From assembly GCF_017104565.1 (NCBI RefSeq), contig NZ_JAAGPD010000016.1:124001-188000 (forward strand): a DNA stretch of 64,000 bases, in the 5' to 3' direction. Shown here in pieces: positions 7,102 to 17,911 of this stretch. Both the position numbers and the translations under genes were made by a program. Each line of letters begins with the position of its first letter. The first letter of the stretch is position 1. Source of the DNA: Paraburkholderia sp. Tr-20389. Lineage in GTDB: Bacteria; Pseudomonadota; Gammaproteobacteria; Burkholderiales; Burkholderiaceae. The notes beneath the pieces are model-generated. The model made no database searches, was not told the DNA's origin, and was given only the letters and a program-made list of their open reading frames with translations.

Positions 7102-9102
7102 TCAGGCGATCAACCGGATCTTCTGCCTGTCATGCAGCCAGCGCTCGAAATCGGCCGCGGGCATCGGCTTGCCGTACAGATAGCCCTGCACGTATTCGAC
7201 GCCCAGCCCCTTCATGAACAGCTCCTCCTGCTCCGTCTCGATCCCTTCCGCCACCACCTTCAGTTGCAGCGCCTGCGCGACGGCCACCATCGAGCGCACC
7301 AGCGCCTGAGATTTCCTGTCCGCGTTGATCGAACTCACGAAGCTGCGGTCCAGCTTGATGACGTCGAGGGGAATGCGCCCCAACTGCGACAGCGACGAAT
7401 AGCCCGTGCCGAAATCGTCGAGATGAACCTGCGCGCCGAGATCGCGGAATTGCGTGATCAGGTCGATGGCAGCCGCTTCGTCTTCGATCAGGCAGCTTTC
7501 CGTCAATTCGATATCGAGCAGGCAAGGATCGAGCTGCGCACGTTCCAGCGCCTCGGTGAAGTGCGAGACGACGGCCGTACCCACCAGCTGCCGCGCCGAC
7601 ACGTTGATCGCGACTCGCAGCGACAAGCCGCGCGCCTTCCATTGCGCCGCCTGTTCGGCGGCCGTCTGCATGACCCAGCGGCCGAGCGGCCCGATCAGCC
7701 CTGACTCTTCCGCGTAACGGATGAACGCGGCGGGCATGATCTGCCCGCGCTCCGGCGAATTCCAGCGCACAAGCGCCTCGACGCCGTACACGGTGCCCGT
7801 CGCGAGCGACAGCTTCGGCTGATAGTGCAGCGTCAGCTGGCCTTCTTCGAGGCCGCGCCGCAGGTTCGTGTCGAGCCACATGTACTCGGCCACCTTGCGG
7901 TTCATCTCCGGCGAGAACACGCGATAGGTGCGCTTGCCGTCGTCCTTGGCGACGTACATGGCCGTGTCGGCGGCGCGGATCAGCGCTTCGAGGCTGTCGC
8001 CGTGTTCGGGGAACATCGCGATGCCGATCGAGCAGCCCGTGTACACCTCGACGAGCCCGAGACTGAACGGCGTGCGCAGCCGCTCCAGAATGCGCTGCGC
8101 CATCGCCTCCATCGACGCGACCGTCGCGACGGGCGACAGCACGATGAACTCGTCGCCGCCGAGACGCGCGAGCGTGTCGGCATCGTCGAGGCATTCACGC
8201 ACGGCCGACGACACGTCCTGGATCAGCCGGTCGCCGAATACGTGGCCGTAGTGGTCGTTGACCTTCTTGAAGTTGTCGAGATCGAGAAACAGGATGCCGA
8301 CGGCGTCGCCCGGCGCGGCGCCGGCGATGGCCGCGCGCGTCTTGTCGTGGATCGCGTTGCGGTTGGGCAGGCCCGTCAGCGAATCGGTGTTCGCGAGTTC
8401 GGACAGCCGCTCCTGGGCGTTGCGTTCTTTCGTGATGTCCGTGCCCGAGCAGATCAGGAACTGCTCGTCGACGCCGCTGCCGCTCATCACGAACTTGTTG
8501 CGAAACAGAAAGAGCCGCTCGCCGTGCACGGTGCGCACGCGGCGCTCGACTTCATAGGCGACGCCGTGCTGGAAAAAGCCGGAGATATTCTGGCTCGATG
8601 CCGCGCCCGCTTCCGACGACATGAACAGCGCCCACACGTTGCGCCCGATCACGTCTTCTTCCTTCATGCCCGTCAGTTCTTCGGCGAGCCGGTTGAAGCG
8701 CTGGATGCGGCCGGCCCGGTCGACGATCACGACGACGGAATTGACTTCCGACACGACCTGCTCGGCAAACGACAGGCCATGCACGAGATCGCGTGCGACG
8801 GATTCCGTATCTTCGTAGGCTGATGCCGTGCCTGCCCAGGTGCTGCCATTGAGCTTCTTGCCGACGAGATGCAGACGCAGCGCTTCGCCGAACAGGCGAA
8901 CGTCCATTGTCAGATGCGACGTCACGCCCGTGAGGCGGCGGATCTGTGCGGCCTGCGCACCGGACAGCGCAATCGCGACCGTGGCGGCGTCGTCTTCCGT
9001 TTCGGGCGTGAGTTCGAGCGCATTGCTGTCGCTCGAAAGCCGCCAGCAAGGACTGCTCGTTCCGAATCGGGCGAAAAGCACCTGATCGTGGTCGTCGTTC
9101 AT
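7102..9102 (-). CDS. rpfR: RpfR: BDSF receptor, PAS-GGDEF-EAL protein
   Basis: A 666-residue cytoplasmic protein. In order it has an N-terminal region of about 95 residues matching the RpfF-interaction domain of RpfR, a PAS domain (about 105-225, which binds BDSF in Burkholderia), GGDEF (motif LARLGGDEF) and EAL (motif YGVEALVRW, with DDFGTGYSS and KLDRSF). The GGDEF core is intact, but the five-residue-upstream RxxD inhibitory site is absent, so product inhibition is not expected. In the family BDSF binding stimulates c-di-GMP hydrolysis. Convergent with rpfF, with a 204-base gap in which I see no clear terminator. The start at 9102 has only a weak ribosome site. Confidence 0.92.
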   Translation of the reverse strand: MNDDHDQVLFARFGTSSPCWRLSSDSNALELTPETEDDAATVAIALSGAQAAQIRRLTGVTSHLTMDVRLFGEALRLHLVGKKLNGSTWAGTASAYEDTESVARDLVHGLSFAEQVVSEVNSVVVIVDRAGRIQRFNRLAEELTGMKEEDVIGRNVWALFMSSEAGAASSQNISGFFQHGVAYEVERRVRTVHGERLFLFRNKFVMSGSGVDEQFLICSGTDITKERNAQERLSELANTDSLTGLPNRNAIHDKTRAAIAGAAPGDAVGILFLDLDNFKKVNDHYGHVFGDRLIQDVSSAVRECLDDADTLARLGGDEFIVLSPVATVASMEAMAQRILERLRTPFSLGLVEVYTGCSIGIAMFPEHGDSLEALIRAADTAMYVAKDDGKRTYRVFSPEMNRKVAEYMWLDTNLRRGLEEGQLTLHYQPKLSLATGTVYGVEALVRWNSPERGQIMPAAFIRYAEESGLIGPLGRWVMQTAAEQAAQWKARGLSLRVAINVSARQLVGTAVVSHFTEALERAQLDPCLLDIELTESCLIEDEAAAIDLITQFRDLGAQVHLDDFGTGYSSLSQLGRIPLDVIKLDRSFVSSINADRKSQALVRSMVAVAQALQLKVVAEGIETEQEELFMKGLGVEYVQGYLYGKPMPAADFERWLHDRQKIRLIA

Positions 9103-9417
9103 GAGGGGTCCCCGGGCAAAATTTGCCTCCAGTCGAGCTCCGGATACGAGTACAGCACGCGGCGGCGAAGGATTCTTATTGACTGACTCGCTTCATTGTA
9201 ACGAAGCAGCCGGACGTCCGGCTCCGAATTGATTAACGACTTTCTAAACGCCTTTCTTTAACCAGAAAGCATATAAAAATTGATGCCCTTGCGACACGGG
9301 TTCCGCAAACGTTCACGCGCGATTGCGCACGTGCGTGCTCCTATGCGATCCTCACCTCGCGATACAAAAGCGCGACGGCAGACCAGACCGGTTGTCCACC
9401 TTTCCGAGGAGGGAGAC
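9103..9417. other. Divergent intergenic region rpfR-treA
   Basis: A 315-base gap between two divergent genes, relatively AT-rich around 9240-9280, so it must contain both promoters. No convincing operator, small gene or RNA was recognised. Confidence 0.5.
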
Positions 9418-11154
9418 ATGAGGACGCTGTCGCTGTCGTATATGCGTGGCTGGGCCGTCGAAACGGATCATTCAACCGCGGTTTCTTTTCAATCGATGCA
9501 GCGCACTGCGCCGCCAAACGGGCCGCCAAACGGGCCGCCTGTGCGCAGACGACGCGCGGCGCGCGCCGTGGCATTGTCGGGCTTGATGCTGTTCGCAGGC
9601 TTCGCCGGTTTTGCGCAGATCGCGAATGCCGATACCCAGGTGGGCGGAACGCTGCCGCCGCCGCCCGACCAGTTGTATGGCGACCTGTTCGTTGCCGTAC
9701 AAACCCAGCAGATCTATCCCGACCAGAAGACCTTCGTCGACGCGCTGCCCAAGACCGATCCCACAACGATCCTGCAGGCGTATGACGCGCAGAAGAATCA
9801 GGCGAACTTTTCGCTGAAGGCCTTCGTCGACCAGTACTTCACGCCGCCTTCCGAGCCCGTCATCACGCCGCCGCCGAACCAGTCGCTGCGCGATCACATC
9901 AACTGGCTGTGGCCCGAACTCACGCGCACGACGACGAGCGCGCCCTCGTACAGTTCGCTGATTCCGATGCCCAAGTCCTATGTCGTGCCGGGCGGCCGCT
10001 TTCGCGAGGGCTACTACTGGGATACTTATTTCACGATGCTCGGCCTGCAGGAGTCGGGACATGAAGATCTCGTCGACAACATGCTCGACAACTTCGCGTA
10101 CATGATCGACACGTATGGCCACATCCCGAACGGCAACCGGACTTACTATCTGAGCCGCTCGCAGCCGCCGTTCTTTTCGTACATGGTCGAGCTGGCGGCG
10201 AAAGTGGAGGGCGGGCGCGTCTATCAGAAGTATCTGCCGCAGATGCGCAAGGAATACGCGTACTGGATGCAGGGCGCGTCGAGCACGAAGCCCGGCGAAG
10301 CGACGCGCAACGTCGTCGTGCTGCCCGACAGGACAGTGCTGAACCGTTACTGGGACGAACTCGACACGCCGCGCGACGAGTCGTATCTGGAAGACGTGCA
10401 GACGGCGCAGAAAGCGACGGGCCGCGCGCCGAACGAGGTCTATCGCGATCTGCGCGCGACGGCGGAAAGCGGCTGGGATTTCAGTTCGCGCTGGTTCGGC
10501 GACAACATGAATCTCACGACCGTTCGCACTACTTCGATCATTCCCGTCGACCTGAACAGCCTGATGTTCCATCTCGAGACGACGATCGCGCGCGGCTGTT
10601 CGGAAGCGCGCGACTTCAGCTGTGTCGTGCAGTTCATCGGCAAGGCGGGCAAGCGTGCGGAGGGCATCAACCGCTATCTGTGGAATAGCAAGGGCTACTA
10701 CGGCGATTACGACTGGAAGCTCGCGAAGGCGCGCGACAACCAGACGCCCGCGATGCTCTATCCGCTGTTCGCGGGCGCGGCGTGGCCCGATCGCGCGCAC
10801 AAGACGGCGAACGTCGTTGCGGCCGTGTTGCTGAAGCCGGGCGGTCTGACGACGTCGACCTACGACACGACCCAGCAGTGGGACGCGCCCAACGGCTGGG
10901 CGCCGCTGCACTGGATCGCGATCGAAGGGCTCAGGCGCTATGGGCGCAGCGATCTCGCGCAGCAGATCGGCACGCGCTTTCTCGCGGACGTGAAGAACGT
11001 CTATGCGAAAGAGCAGAAGCTGGTCGAAAAGTATGTCGTCGAAGGATCGGGCACGGGCGGCGGAGGCGGCGGCGAATATCCGCTGCAGGACGGCTTCGGC
11101 TGGACCAACGGCGTGACGCTGAAACTGCTCGATCTGTACGCGCCGGGCGAATGA
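9418..11154 (+). CDS. treA: Exported alpha,alpha-trehalase (GH37)
   Basis: A 578-residue glycoside hydrolase family 37 enzyme that splits trehalose into two glucoses. Both family signatures are present: [15 protein letters not shown] and [13 protein letters not shown]. The catalytic acid/base pair is expected in these regions. A hydrophobic segment after a run of arginines ([19 protein letters not shown]) followed by ANA is a signal peptide with an unusually long n-region, so the enzyme is periplasmic. A strong AGGAGGGAG lies just before ATG 9418, which is preferred over longer upstream frames. The n-region carries a duplicated NGPP coded by a 12-base tandem repeat, and a Gly run (GTGGGGGGE) lies near the C-terminus. 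Trehalose use or osmotic adaptation is the likely role. Confidence 0.92.
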   Translation: MRTLSLSYMRGWAVETDHSTAVSFQSMQRTAPPNGPPNGPPVRRRRAARAVALSGLMLFAGFAGFAQIANADTQVGGTLPPPPDQLYGDLFVAVQTQQIYPDQKTFVDALPKTDPTTILQAYDAQKNQANFSLKAFVDQYFTPPSEPVITPPPNQSLRDHINWLWPELTRTTTSAPSYSSLIPMPKSYVVPGGRFREGYYWDTYFTMLGLQESGHEDLVDNMLDNFAYMIDTYGHIPNGNRTYYLSRSQPPFFSYMVELAAKVEGGRVYQKYLPQMRKEYAYWMQGASSTKPGEATRNVVVLPDRTVLNRYWDELDTPRDESYLEDVQTAQKATGRAPNEVYRDLRATAESGWDFSSRWFGDNMNLTTVRTTSIIPVDLNSLMFHLETTIARGCSEARDFSCVVQFIGKAGKRAEGINRYLWNSKGYYGDYDWKLAKARDNQTPAMLYPLFAGAAWPDRAHKTANVVAAVLLKPGGLTTSTYDTTQQWDAPNGWAPLHWIAIEGLRRYGRSDLAQQIGTRFLADVKNVYAKEQKLVEKYVVEGSGTGGGGGGEYPLQDGFGWTNGVTLKLLDLYAPGE

Positions 11155-11174
11155 TGCGCTAACGGAGGCGTAAC

Positions 11175-11215
11175 GCGCAGCCGATGCACGGCAGTTGTGC
11201 GTGCAACGGCTGCGC
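11175..11215. terminator. Bidirectional stem-loop treA/lhr
   Basis: GCGCAGCCG pairs with CGGCTGCGC, with a further inner GCAC/GTGC pair, in the 76-base gap between the convergent trehalase and helicase genes. This fits a shared terminator. Confidence 0.6.
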
Positions 11216-11230
11216 TTGTGATTTCAACAG

Positions 11231-14200
11231 CTAGTAGCGCCGCGCGAGACGCATGCGCATCAGCTGCTTGGTTTCGCCGTCGGCGTCGTCTGGAAGATTG
11301 AATTCACCGGCGACGAGCGACGCAACGGGCACGCCGTCGCGATACAGCACGCGATTGCCCGCGACAGCGGGCACCTTGTCGCCCGGCAGCAGCGTACCGA
11401 CGAGATTCAGCGGATCGGTGCCCGCGACGCATACAAAAGCACCATCGTTCGCATGCCGGCGCACTTCGCGCAGCAGCGGTATCGCTTCGGGCAGCGCGAA
11501 CTGCTCGCCCGCGAGGCCGTTGACGAAGCGGCCGCCGCGCACCTGGCCGCGCGCTTCGAGCCGCTGGTACACACGCAGCAGATCGCGCCATGGCGGCAGC
11601 CATTCGGCTTCGCGTTCGAGCAGCCGCCAGAACACCACGCCATAACGCCGCAATAGCGTCATCGCGACATGCTCGATCACTTCCGGCTCATGCGACGTTG
11701 AACGGTGCGAAGACGACTGCGCTTTGTCCTCCAGCGCCGCAGCGGCAACAGGGGACGGGCGCCGCAACAGCGCCCAGCGTCCCGCATCGTCCATTCCGCC
11801 GATCAGCGCGCCCGCGCCACGCGGACGCCGGCTCGGAAAGTACGATGCGTTGCGCTTCGCGACGGGTTTCAGCAGCGCGCGCAAGCCCGCGAAGCTGTCC
11901 GAATTGACGAGCCCCGCCGCGACCAGTTCGCCGAGCGCGTTTTCCAGTTCGACGCGCAGCAGATGCACGTCGCCCGAAAGCTCATCGAAGAACATCGCGC
12001 CGTGCTGCGTCAACGTGTCGAACACCATCTGCGCTTTCGGCGACAACTCCGGCTGCTTCGACGTATCGAGCAGCGCGGTCCACACGGGCAGCGCGCGGCG
12101 CGGCAACAGCACGATGGGTGTGCTGCGCACCGGACCGCTCGCGCCGCGCGCACGGTCCGTGAGCCGCATCCACACGATCTTGCCCGAGCGGCACAGATCG
12201 TCGAGCGACGTGATCGAATAGTCCTTCAGCCTTGCGGGCAGCAGGTCCTCTTCCCACGCGCTCGCCGCCGTCTGAAAACCTTCCAGCTGATCGAGCACGG
12301 CGGCGAGCGCGTCGCGTCCTTCGCCGCGCATGTCGGGCGTGAGACGCTGCCACGCGAACAGGAAGCGCATGAAGTCGTGCCGCTCGACGGGCTCGATCTC
12401 GCGTCGCAAACGCCGCACCGTATAGCGATGAATGCGCGCGAGCAGATGCCGCTCGCACCATTCTTCTTCGATCGCGCCGGGTGTGAAGCGGCCGCGCATC
12501 ACGTAGCCTTCCGCTTCGAGGCGCGTGAGCGCCTGCGCCACGGCCGAAGCGGGCAGCGCAAGCGCACGTGCGATGGACGGCAGCGGCAGCGGGCCGAAGC
12601 CCGTGAGCCGCGCGCGAACCACGTCGACGAGTGCGTCGTCTTCCGTCCAGGCTTCGTCGAAACCTTTGGGCGTGCGGATTGCCGGTTCGATGTCGGCATG
12701 CGGATAGATCGCGCGCAGACACATGAGGCGCTCGGCGGGCAACCACACGGCGTCGTGCTGCGCGACCTGCATACGCGTCGCGTGACCTGTTTTCGCCAGA
12801 TCGGCGAGCCATGCGGACCAGCCTTCGTTGCGTTGCGCCTCGCTTTCGGCGATGCACGCGAGTCCCGTCAGCGCTTCGTGCATCTCGTCGGTGTTGCGCA
12901 CTTGCGGCCATGCTTCTTCGCGAACGCTCGCGATCGCATCGGCATCGAGCGCGCCGAGATCGTCGGCGGAATCGGGGCCCGTCGTATAGCGGCGATTCAG
13001 CACGGCTTGCGTGCGGCGCTCTTCGAGGGGGGCATCGTCGAGAAAGGCGTATGGCTTGGCCGTCAGTATTTCGGCGGCGAGCGGCGACGGCGCGGGCAGA
13101 TCGCGCGACACCAGCTTGATCGCGCCGCTCTCGATTCGCCTCAGCAGCGCGAGCCAGGCTTCCGTGTCCATCGCTTCGTGCAGACAGTCGTCGAGCGTCT
13201 GATCGACGAGGGGATGACGCGGCAATTCGCGTTCGCCGACGATGTTTTCGAGGCACGCCGCCTGATCGGGAAACACGGTGGCGAGCAGATCGTCGCTGCG
13301 CATGCGCTGCAACGGCGGCGGCGTTTTGCGGCCGCCCGTGTAGCGCGGCAGCGCGAGCGCTGTCGTCGCGTTCCAGCGCCAGCGCACGCCGAACAGCGGC
13401 GCGTCGAGCAGCGCCTGGACCAGCACGTGCTCGGCCGTCGCCGACCGCAGATAGCGCCACACTTCATCGAGCGCGAAGCTGTGCGCACCTGTGAGCGACA
13501 GCACGATCGCATCTTCCGTCGCGGCCGCCTGCAACTCGAAGTTGAACGTGCGGCAGAAACGCTTGCGCAGCGCAAGTCCCCACGCGCGGTTCACGCGGCT
13601 GCCGTATGGCGTGTGGATCACGAGCTGCGTGCCACCCGATTCGTCGAAGAAGCGCTCCATCACGAGCGTGTCTTGCGTCGGGAGCGCACCGAGCGCCTGG
13701 CGTGCGCGCGCCAGATACTCGACGATCTGCCGCGCGGCCGGTTCGGGCACCTGCGTGTGCGCGGCGAGCCACGCGATGGCAGGTTCGAGATCGAGCGTGG
13801 CCGTTGTTTCGCGGTCAGCGAGCGTCGCGACGCCTTCGTGCCGAGCGGCGAGCACATCGGCATGTGCACTGACGGGCACGGCGACTGCCGCGTTCGGAAT
13901 GCGCCGCTCGATTTCCGCACGCAGCCGCGCGACGCCCGCCGACAGTTCGTCGCTGCGTCCGGGCGCTTCGCCGAGCCAGAACGGAATATTCGGCGGCTGG
14001 CCCTGCGCATCCTCGACGCGCACGCGGCCGCTTTCGACCCGCATGATCCGGTACGACGCGTTGCCGAGCTGGAACACGTCGCCCGCGAGACTTTCGACCG
14101 CGAAGTCTTCGTTGACCGTGCCGATGTTGAGCCCTTGCGGTTCGAGAATGACCGCGTAATCGGCGTTCTCGGGGATGGTACCGCCCGACGTGACGGCATA

Positions 14201-15700
14201 GAGCTGCGCGCCGCGCCGCCCGCGCAGCGTGCCGTTGACGGCGTCGCGATGCACGTACGCGGCGCGCGGACCGTGACGGCTCGTGTAGCCCTCGGCGAGC
14301 ATGCGCAGCACGGCATCGTACTGCTCGCGTTCAAGCGTGGCGTAAGGCGACGCGCGGCGGAACAGATCGAACAGCGCGTCCTCGCCCCATTCGGCATTGC
14401 AGACTTCGGCGACGATCTGTTGCGCGAGCACGTCGAGCGGCGCGCGCGGAATATGCAGCAGATCGAGTTCGCCGCGCCGCACGCAGTCGAGCAGCGCCGC
14501 GCATTCGATCAGATCGTCGCGTGAAGCGGGAAAGAGACGCCCCTTCGGCATGCCGCCCACATGGTGACCCGAGCGGCCGACGCGCTGCAGAAACGGCGCG
14601 ATCGCGCGCGGCGAGCCCATCTGGCAGACGAGGTCGACGTCGCCGATATCGATGCCCAGTTCCAGCGATGCCGTTGCGATCAGCACGCGCAATTCGCCGC
14701 GCTTCAGACGCTGCTCGGCGTCGAAGCGATGTTCCTTCGCGAGACTGCCGTGATGCGCGGCAACGGCTTCCTTGCCGAGGCGCTCGGTGAGATGCCGTGC
14801 GACGCGTTCGGCCATGCGCCGTGTGTTGACGAACACGAGTGTCGTGCGATGCTGCGCGACGAGTTCGGCGAGCCGGTTGTAGACGAGTTCCCACGCTTCG
14901 TTCGACATCACCGCTTCGAGCGGCACGGGTGGCATTTCCAGTGCGAGATCGCGCTCGCGCACATGACCGACGTCGACGATCGCGCAGTCGGCGGGTGCAT
15001 CGCCGTCCGGACTCGTGCCGCCGACGAGGAAACGCGCGACGGCTTCGATCGGCTTTTGCGTCGCCGACAGGCCGATGCGCGGCAGGCGCCGCCCGCACAG
15101 CGCGTCGAGCCGTTCGAGCGACAGCGCGAGATGACTGCCGCGCTTGCCGCCCGCCATCGCGTGGATTTCATCGACGATCACCGTGCGCACCGTCGACAGC
15201 ATCTTGCGACCCGACGCTGAACCCAGCAGCACGTAGAGCGATTCGGGCGTCGTGACGAGAATGTGCGGCGCGCGCTTTTTCAGCGCGGCGCGCTCCTGCT
15301 GCGTCGTGTCGCCCGTACGCACGGCGGTGCGGATCTCGGGCACGGACAGTCCGTGTCCGGCGAGTTCTTTCGCGATGCCTTCTAGCGGTGTTTGCAGATT
15401 GATGCGGATATCGTTCGACAGCGCCTTCAATGGCGACACGTAGACCACGAGCGTTTCGTCGGGCAGGGCGCCGCCGTGCGCGAGCCCGTCGCGCACGAGT
15501 TCGTCGAGCGCGGCGAGAAAGGCCGTCAACGTCTTGCCCGAGCCCGTCGGCGCGGCGACGAGCGTGTGCCGGCCGCCGCGGATCAGCGGCCACGCGGCGG
15601 CTTGCGCGTCCGTCGGCGCAGCAAAGGTCTTCCTGAACCAGCCCGCGACGGCGGGATGGAACGCGTCCAGAGCATCGGCTGAAGAGTGAGGAGAGGTCAT
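11231..15700 (-). CDS. lhr: Lhr: large superfamily 2 ATP-dependent helicase
   Basis: A helicase of about 1490 residues, close to the long Lhr type of E. coli (about 1540). The N-terminal third has the two RecA-like domains: Walker [28 protein letters not shown], Walker B VDEIH, GLSATQ, and motif VI VGRSGHH. It is followed by the winged-helix and beta-barrel Lhr core and a long C-terminal extension typical of bacterial Lhr-HR proteins. Lhr unwinds 3'-tailed duplexes and RNA:DNA hybrids and is linked to DNA repair. Three in-frame ATGs lie close together (15730, 15712, 15700); none has a good ribosome site, and 15700 gives the commonest N-terminus (MTSP). It stands alone without the nuclease or ligase partners seen in some bacteria. 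Confidence 0.92.
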   Translation of the reverse strand: MTSPHSSADALDAFHPAVAGWFRKTFAAPTDAQAAAWPLIRGGRHTLVAAPTGSGKTLTAFLAALDELVRDGLAHGGALPDETLVVYVSPLKALSNDIRINLQTPLEGIAKELAGHGLSVPEIRTAVRTGDTTQQERAALKKRAPHILVTTPESLYVLLGSASGRKMLSTVRTVIVDEIHAMAGGKRGSHLALSLERLDALCGRRLPRIGLSATQKPIEAVARFLVGGTSPDGDAPADCAIVDVGHVRERDLALEMPPVPLEAVMSNEAWELVYNRLAELVAQHRTTLVFVNTRRMAERVARHLTERLGKEAVAAHHGSLAKEHRFDAEQRLKRGELRVLIATASLELGIDIGDVDLVCQMGSPRAIAPFLQRVGRSGHHVGGMPKGRLFPASRDDLIECAALLDCVRRGELDLLHIPRAPLDVLAQQIVAEVCNAEWGEDALFDLFRRASPYATLEREQYDAVLRMLAEGYTSRHGPRAAYVHRDAVNGTLRGRRGAQLYAVTSGGTIPENADYAVILEPQGLNIGTVNEDFAVESLAGDVFQLGNASYRIMRVESGRVRVEDAQGQPPNIPFWLGEAPGRSDELSAGVARLRAEIERRIPNAAVAVPVSAHADVLAARHEGVATLADRETTATLDLEPAIAWLAAHTQVPEPAARQIVEYLARARQALGALPTQDTLVMERFFDESGGTQLVIHTPYGSRVNRAWGLALRKRFCRTFNFELQAAATEDAIVLSLTGAHSFALDEVWRYLRSATAEHVLVQALLDAPLFGVRWRWNATTALALPRYTGGRKTPPPLQRMRSDDLLATVFPDQAACLENIVGERELPRHPLVDQTLDDCLHEAMDTEAWLALLRRIESGAIKLVSRDLPAPSPLAAEILTAKPYAFLDDAPLEERRTQAVLNRRYTTGPDSADDLGALDADAIASVREEAWPQVRNTDEMHEALTGLACIAESEAQRNEGWSAWLADLAKTGHATRMQVAQHDAVWLPAERLMCLRAIYPHADIEPAIRTPKGFDEAWTEDDALVDVVRARLTGFGPLPLPSIARALALPASAVAQALTRLEAEGYVMRGRFTPGAIEEEWCERHLLARIHRYTVRRLRREIEPVERHDFMRFLFAWQRLTPDMRGEGRDALAAVLDQLEGFQTAASAWEEDLLPARLKDYSITSLDDLCRSGKIVWMRLTDRARGASGPVRSTPIVLLPRRALPVWTALLDTSKQPELSPKAQMVFDTLTQHGAMFFDELSGDVHLLRVELENALGELVAAGLVNSDSFAGLRALLKPVAKRNASYFPSRRPRGAGALIGGMDDAGRWALLRRPSPVAAAALEDKAQSSSHRSTSHEPEVIEHVAMTLLRRYGVVFWRLLEREAEWLPPWRDLLRVYQRLEARGQVRGGRFVNGLAGEQFALPEAIPLLREVRRHANDGAFVCVAGTDPLNLVGTLLPGDKVPAVAGNRVLYRDGVPVASLVAGEFNLPDDADGETKQLMRMRLARRY

Positions 15701-15877
15701 CACGCTATACATGAGGGCGCGGCGCCGCATATCCAGTGCGCGGTCCGTTCGTGCCAGTAGAAACGATAGACCCGCTCAGTCTTGTTACTCAACAGGAAAG
15801 TCGGAAATCGAAAAGCTGTAGGCAGTATATTGCCCGGAATGAATTGCCGTTGAGTTTCGCCACCTCACGCCACGACA

Positions 15878-17227
15878 CTACACATTTACCGAGGGGCGCA
15901 AGCCGGAAAGCGTGACGCGCAAACCGGGGCGATCCGCGTTGTTCCGCATGTCGAGTTCGGCGTGGTGACGCTGTGCGATTTTGAGCACGATCGCCAGCCC
16001 GAGTCCGCTGCCCTGTTCCTTGGTGCCCGCGCTGCGATAAAAGCGATCGAACACGCGGCTTCGTTCTTCATCGGGGATGCCCGGTCCGCTGTCCGATACC
16101 GCAATGCTGATCGCGTCGCCGTCCCGCCGCAGAATCACATCCACCTTGCCGCCTTGCGGTGTATAGCGGATTGCATTGTCGATCAGATTGTTCAGCAATA
16201 TTTCGATCCCGGCAGGTTCCACGTCGGCTTTGAATGTCTCGTCGAGCTGCGCGGCGGGACTGCATTCCAGGCCGAGATCGATCTGTTTTGCCTCCGCGAG
16301 CAGTGAAATGTCCGCTACGACACGCTCGCACAACCTGCGCAGGCCGACCGGTTGGACTCTCGCACCCATTTGCGCTTCTTCGCGGGCAAGCGTCAGCAAC
16401 TGATGGACAAGATGGATGAGCCGGTTCAACCGGCCTTCGATACGCTGGAAGGTTTGTTTGTTTCCAACCAGCGACCCGTCGCGCTCACCGGACTGCAACT
16501 GGAGCTTCAATGCGGTCAGCGGCGAGCGCAATTCGTGTGCCGCATCGGCAACGAAGGTGCGTTGCGTTTGCGATGCGACGTCGAGTCGATGGAGCAGATC
16601 ATTCAGCGCGTCGACGAGTGGTTTGATTTCGACCGGCGTACCCGAGGCGAGGCGCAAAGGTTCGAGCGAGTCGAAGGATCGTTGCGTCAATGCACGAGAG
16701 ATATCGGCGAGCGGTGCAAGTCCTCGCCCGACGACGAACAGCACGATAGCGATAATGATCGGAATGAACAGCGCCAGCGGCGCCAGGGTGCGCAAACCCA
16801 TCCGTAGCGCCAGATCTTCGCGCACGGAGATCGGTTGCGCGATCTGTATGAAGCGATTGCCGCGTTGAATGCCGTACACGCGCCAGTGATATTCGTCGCG
16901 TTCGATGGTGCGCAGGCCGGCAGGGAAGCGAGGCAGATCGATTCCTCCAAGCGATTTGTAGACGCTTCCTCCTGCTTGCCCCCAAACCTCGATGAAAAGT
17001 CGGTCTTCGGATAGCCCTTCGAAATCAGGTTTGCTTTGCAGGACCGTTTCCGTCGATCGGATATTGGCGGGCAGCGATTCGGCCACCGTGCGGAGTTCAT
17101 AGTCGAACAGCTCGCCGGCTTCCTCGCGTGCCGTGTGGAAAATGCCATAGCCCGCGGTCAATGCCGAGACTGCAAGCGCGGCAATCAACCAACCGAGCAG
17201 CCAGCGCCGAATCGATGTCATACGCAT
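15878..17227 (-). CDS. QseC-like sensor histidine kinase, orphaned
   Basis: A 449-residue membrane kinase. TM1 is at about residues 8-28, a periplasmic sensor loop runs to about 145, TM2 follows (APLALFIPIIIAIVLFVVG), then a HAMP-like linker, the H-box FVADAAHELRSPLTALK, N-box LLNNLIDNAIRYT, and G-boxes DSGPGIPDEE and GSGLGLAI, all intact. The closest type is the QseC/TctE group. The ATG overlaps the tail of a response-regulator remnant by ten bases, which is normal coupling for a regulator-kinase pair, but here the regulator is almost completely deleted. The kinase should still autophosphorylate; its partner must be elsewhere, or it may be non-productive. Upstream on the same strand lie a small exported protein and a COG4705 membrane protein, possibly part of the same sensing unit. 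Confidence 0.88.
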   Translation of the reverse strand: MRMTSIRRWLLGWLIAALAVSALTAGYGIFHTAREEAGELFDYELRTVAESLPANIRSTETVLQSKPDFEGLSEDRLFIEVWGQAGGSVYKSLGGIDLPRFPAGLRTIERDEYHWRVYGIQRGNRFIQIAQPISVREDLALRMGLRTLAPLALFIPIIIAIVLFVVGRGLAPLADISRALTQRSFDSLEPLRLASGTPVEIKPLVDALNDLLHRLDVASQTQRTFVADAAHELRSPLTALKLQLQSGERDGSLVGNKQTFQRIEGRLNRLIHLVHQLLTLAREEAQMGARVQPVGLRRLCERVVADISLLAEAKQIDLGLECSPAAQLDETFKADVEPAGIEILLNNLIDNAIRYTPQGGKVDVILRRDGDAISIAVSDSGPGIPDEERSRVFDRFYRSAGTKEQGSGLGLAIVLKIAQRHHAELDMRNNADRPGLRVTLSGLRPSVNV

Positions 17228-17313
17228 TGCCCGAGGCGGTATTCGTGGCCGCGTGATGTGGCTGCGACAGGCGCACCGCTCATCGCGTGATCTTCCAGCA
17301 ACAACAGTCGCAT
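17218..17313 (-). pseudogene. Response-regulator remnant (internal deletion)
   Basis: A 31-codon frame that begins MRLLLLEDHAM, the first beta strand and acidic pair of an OmpR-type receiver, and ends EYRLGQCV, resembling the last residues of the winged-helix domain (GYRLG). The roughly 190 residues that should lie between are missing, including the phosphoacceptor Asp and nearly all of the DNA-binding domain. It keeps an AGGAG ten bases before its ATG, and its stop overlaps the kinase start. The simplest reading is an internal deletion of the cognate regulator that left both ends and the translational coupling in place. A short leader peptide that merely resembles a regulator start is the alternative. 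Confidence 0.6.
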
Positions 17314-17423
17314 AGTGCTACTTCTCCTGATCACAGGATTGTCGCGATCGGTTGCTTATCGGCGGCTTAAGAACAAAACGCCATGTCGACGATTCGGCCA
17401 GGATGAACGGGAAATGCCTTCGC

Positions 17424-17852
17424 TCAGATCTTTCCGCTCATACGGTCCATCAGTGCAAGCAGGTCGGAGAGCGTTTGCTTGCACTTCGCCTGGTTCGGCG
17501 AACTCTCGCGAAGCGCTTCGAGTGCGCCGTCGATCGACTTGTCCAGCTTGTGCCAGTCCGCAGCCGCCCGTGGCTTCAATGCGGGCTCGGCATCGTCCCA
17601 GGATGTTTCGAGGTCTTTGATCCGCTTCTTCGCGCCCGCGAGGTCGTTGCTGTCGACCAGCTTCGACGTGTCGGCAACGATGACGCGAAACTTCGACAGA
17701 TCTCCAAGCTTCGAGGCTTCTGTCGCTGCATTTGCGTATGAGATGGGCGATAGCTGGACAACCCATTGGGGCGCGTGTGCGGATGGATTCATCGCGGCGA
17801 CGGCTGCGGCCGTTGCGATAAAAAGTCCCGAACTGACGATGGCTCGTTTCAT
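17424..17852 (-). CDS. Small exported protein of unknown function
   Basis: A 142-residue protein with a plausible signal peptide ([20 protein letters not shown], cleaved near AHA). The mature part is mostly helical and charged, with [20 protein letters not shown] and a second block [20 protein letters not shown], reminiscent of small periplasmic helical-bundle proteins found next to sensor kinases. I do not recognise a named domain. It lies between a COG4705 membrane protein gene (59 bases upstream) and the regulator remnant/kinase, all on the same strand, so a ligand-binding or accessory role for the kinase is possible but only inferred. Confidence 0.65.
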   Translation of the reverse strand: MKRAIVSSGLFIATAAAVAAMNPSAHAPQWVVQLSPISYANAATEASKLGDLSKFRVIVADTSKLVDSNDLAGAKKRIKDLETSWDDAEPALKPRAAADWHKLDKSIDGALEALRESSPNQAKCKQTLSDLLALMDRMSGKI

Positions 17853-17911
17853 TGTTCAATCTCCACTGGATCGACGAAGGTAAATGGGCAAAGAAGGGCG
17901 TTTGCGTGTGG

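Noticed and set aside
11705-14524. A 939-codon open frame on the plus strand, antisense to lhr
   Set aside because: It is the mirror of a real high-GC gene; the Arg/His-rich translation has no domain, while the opposite strand gives a complete helicase.
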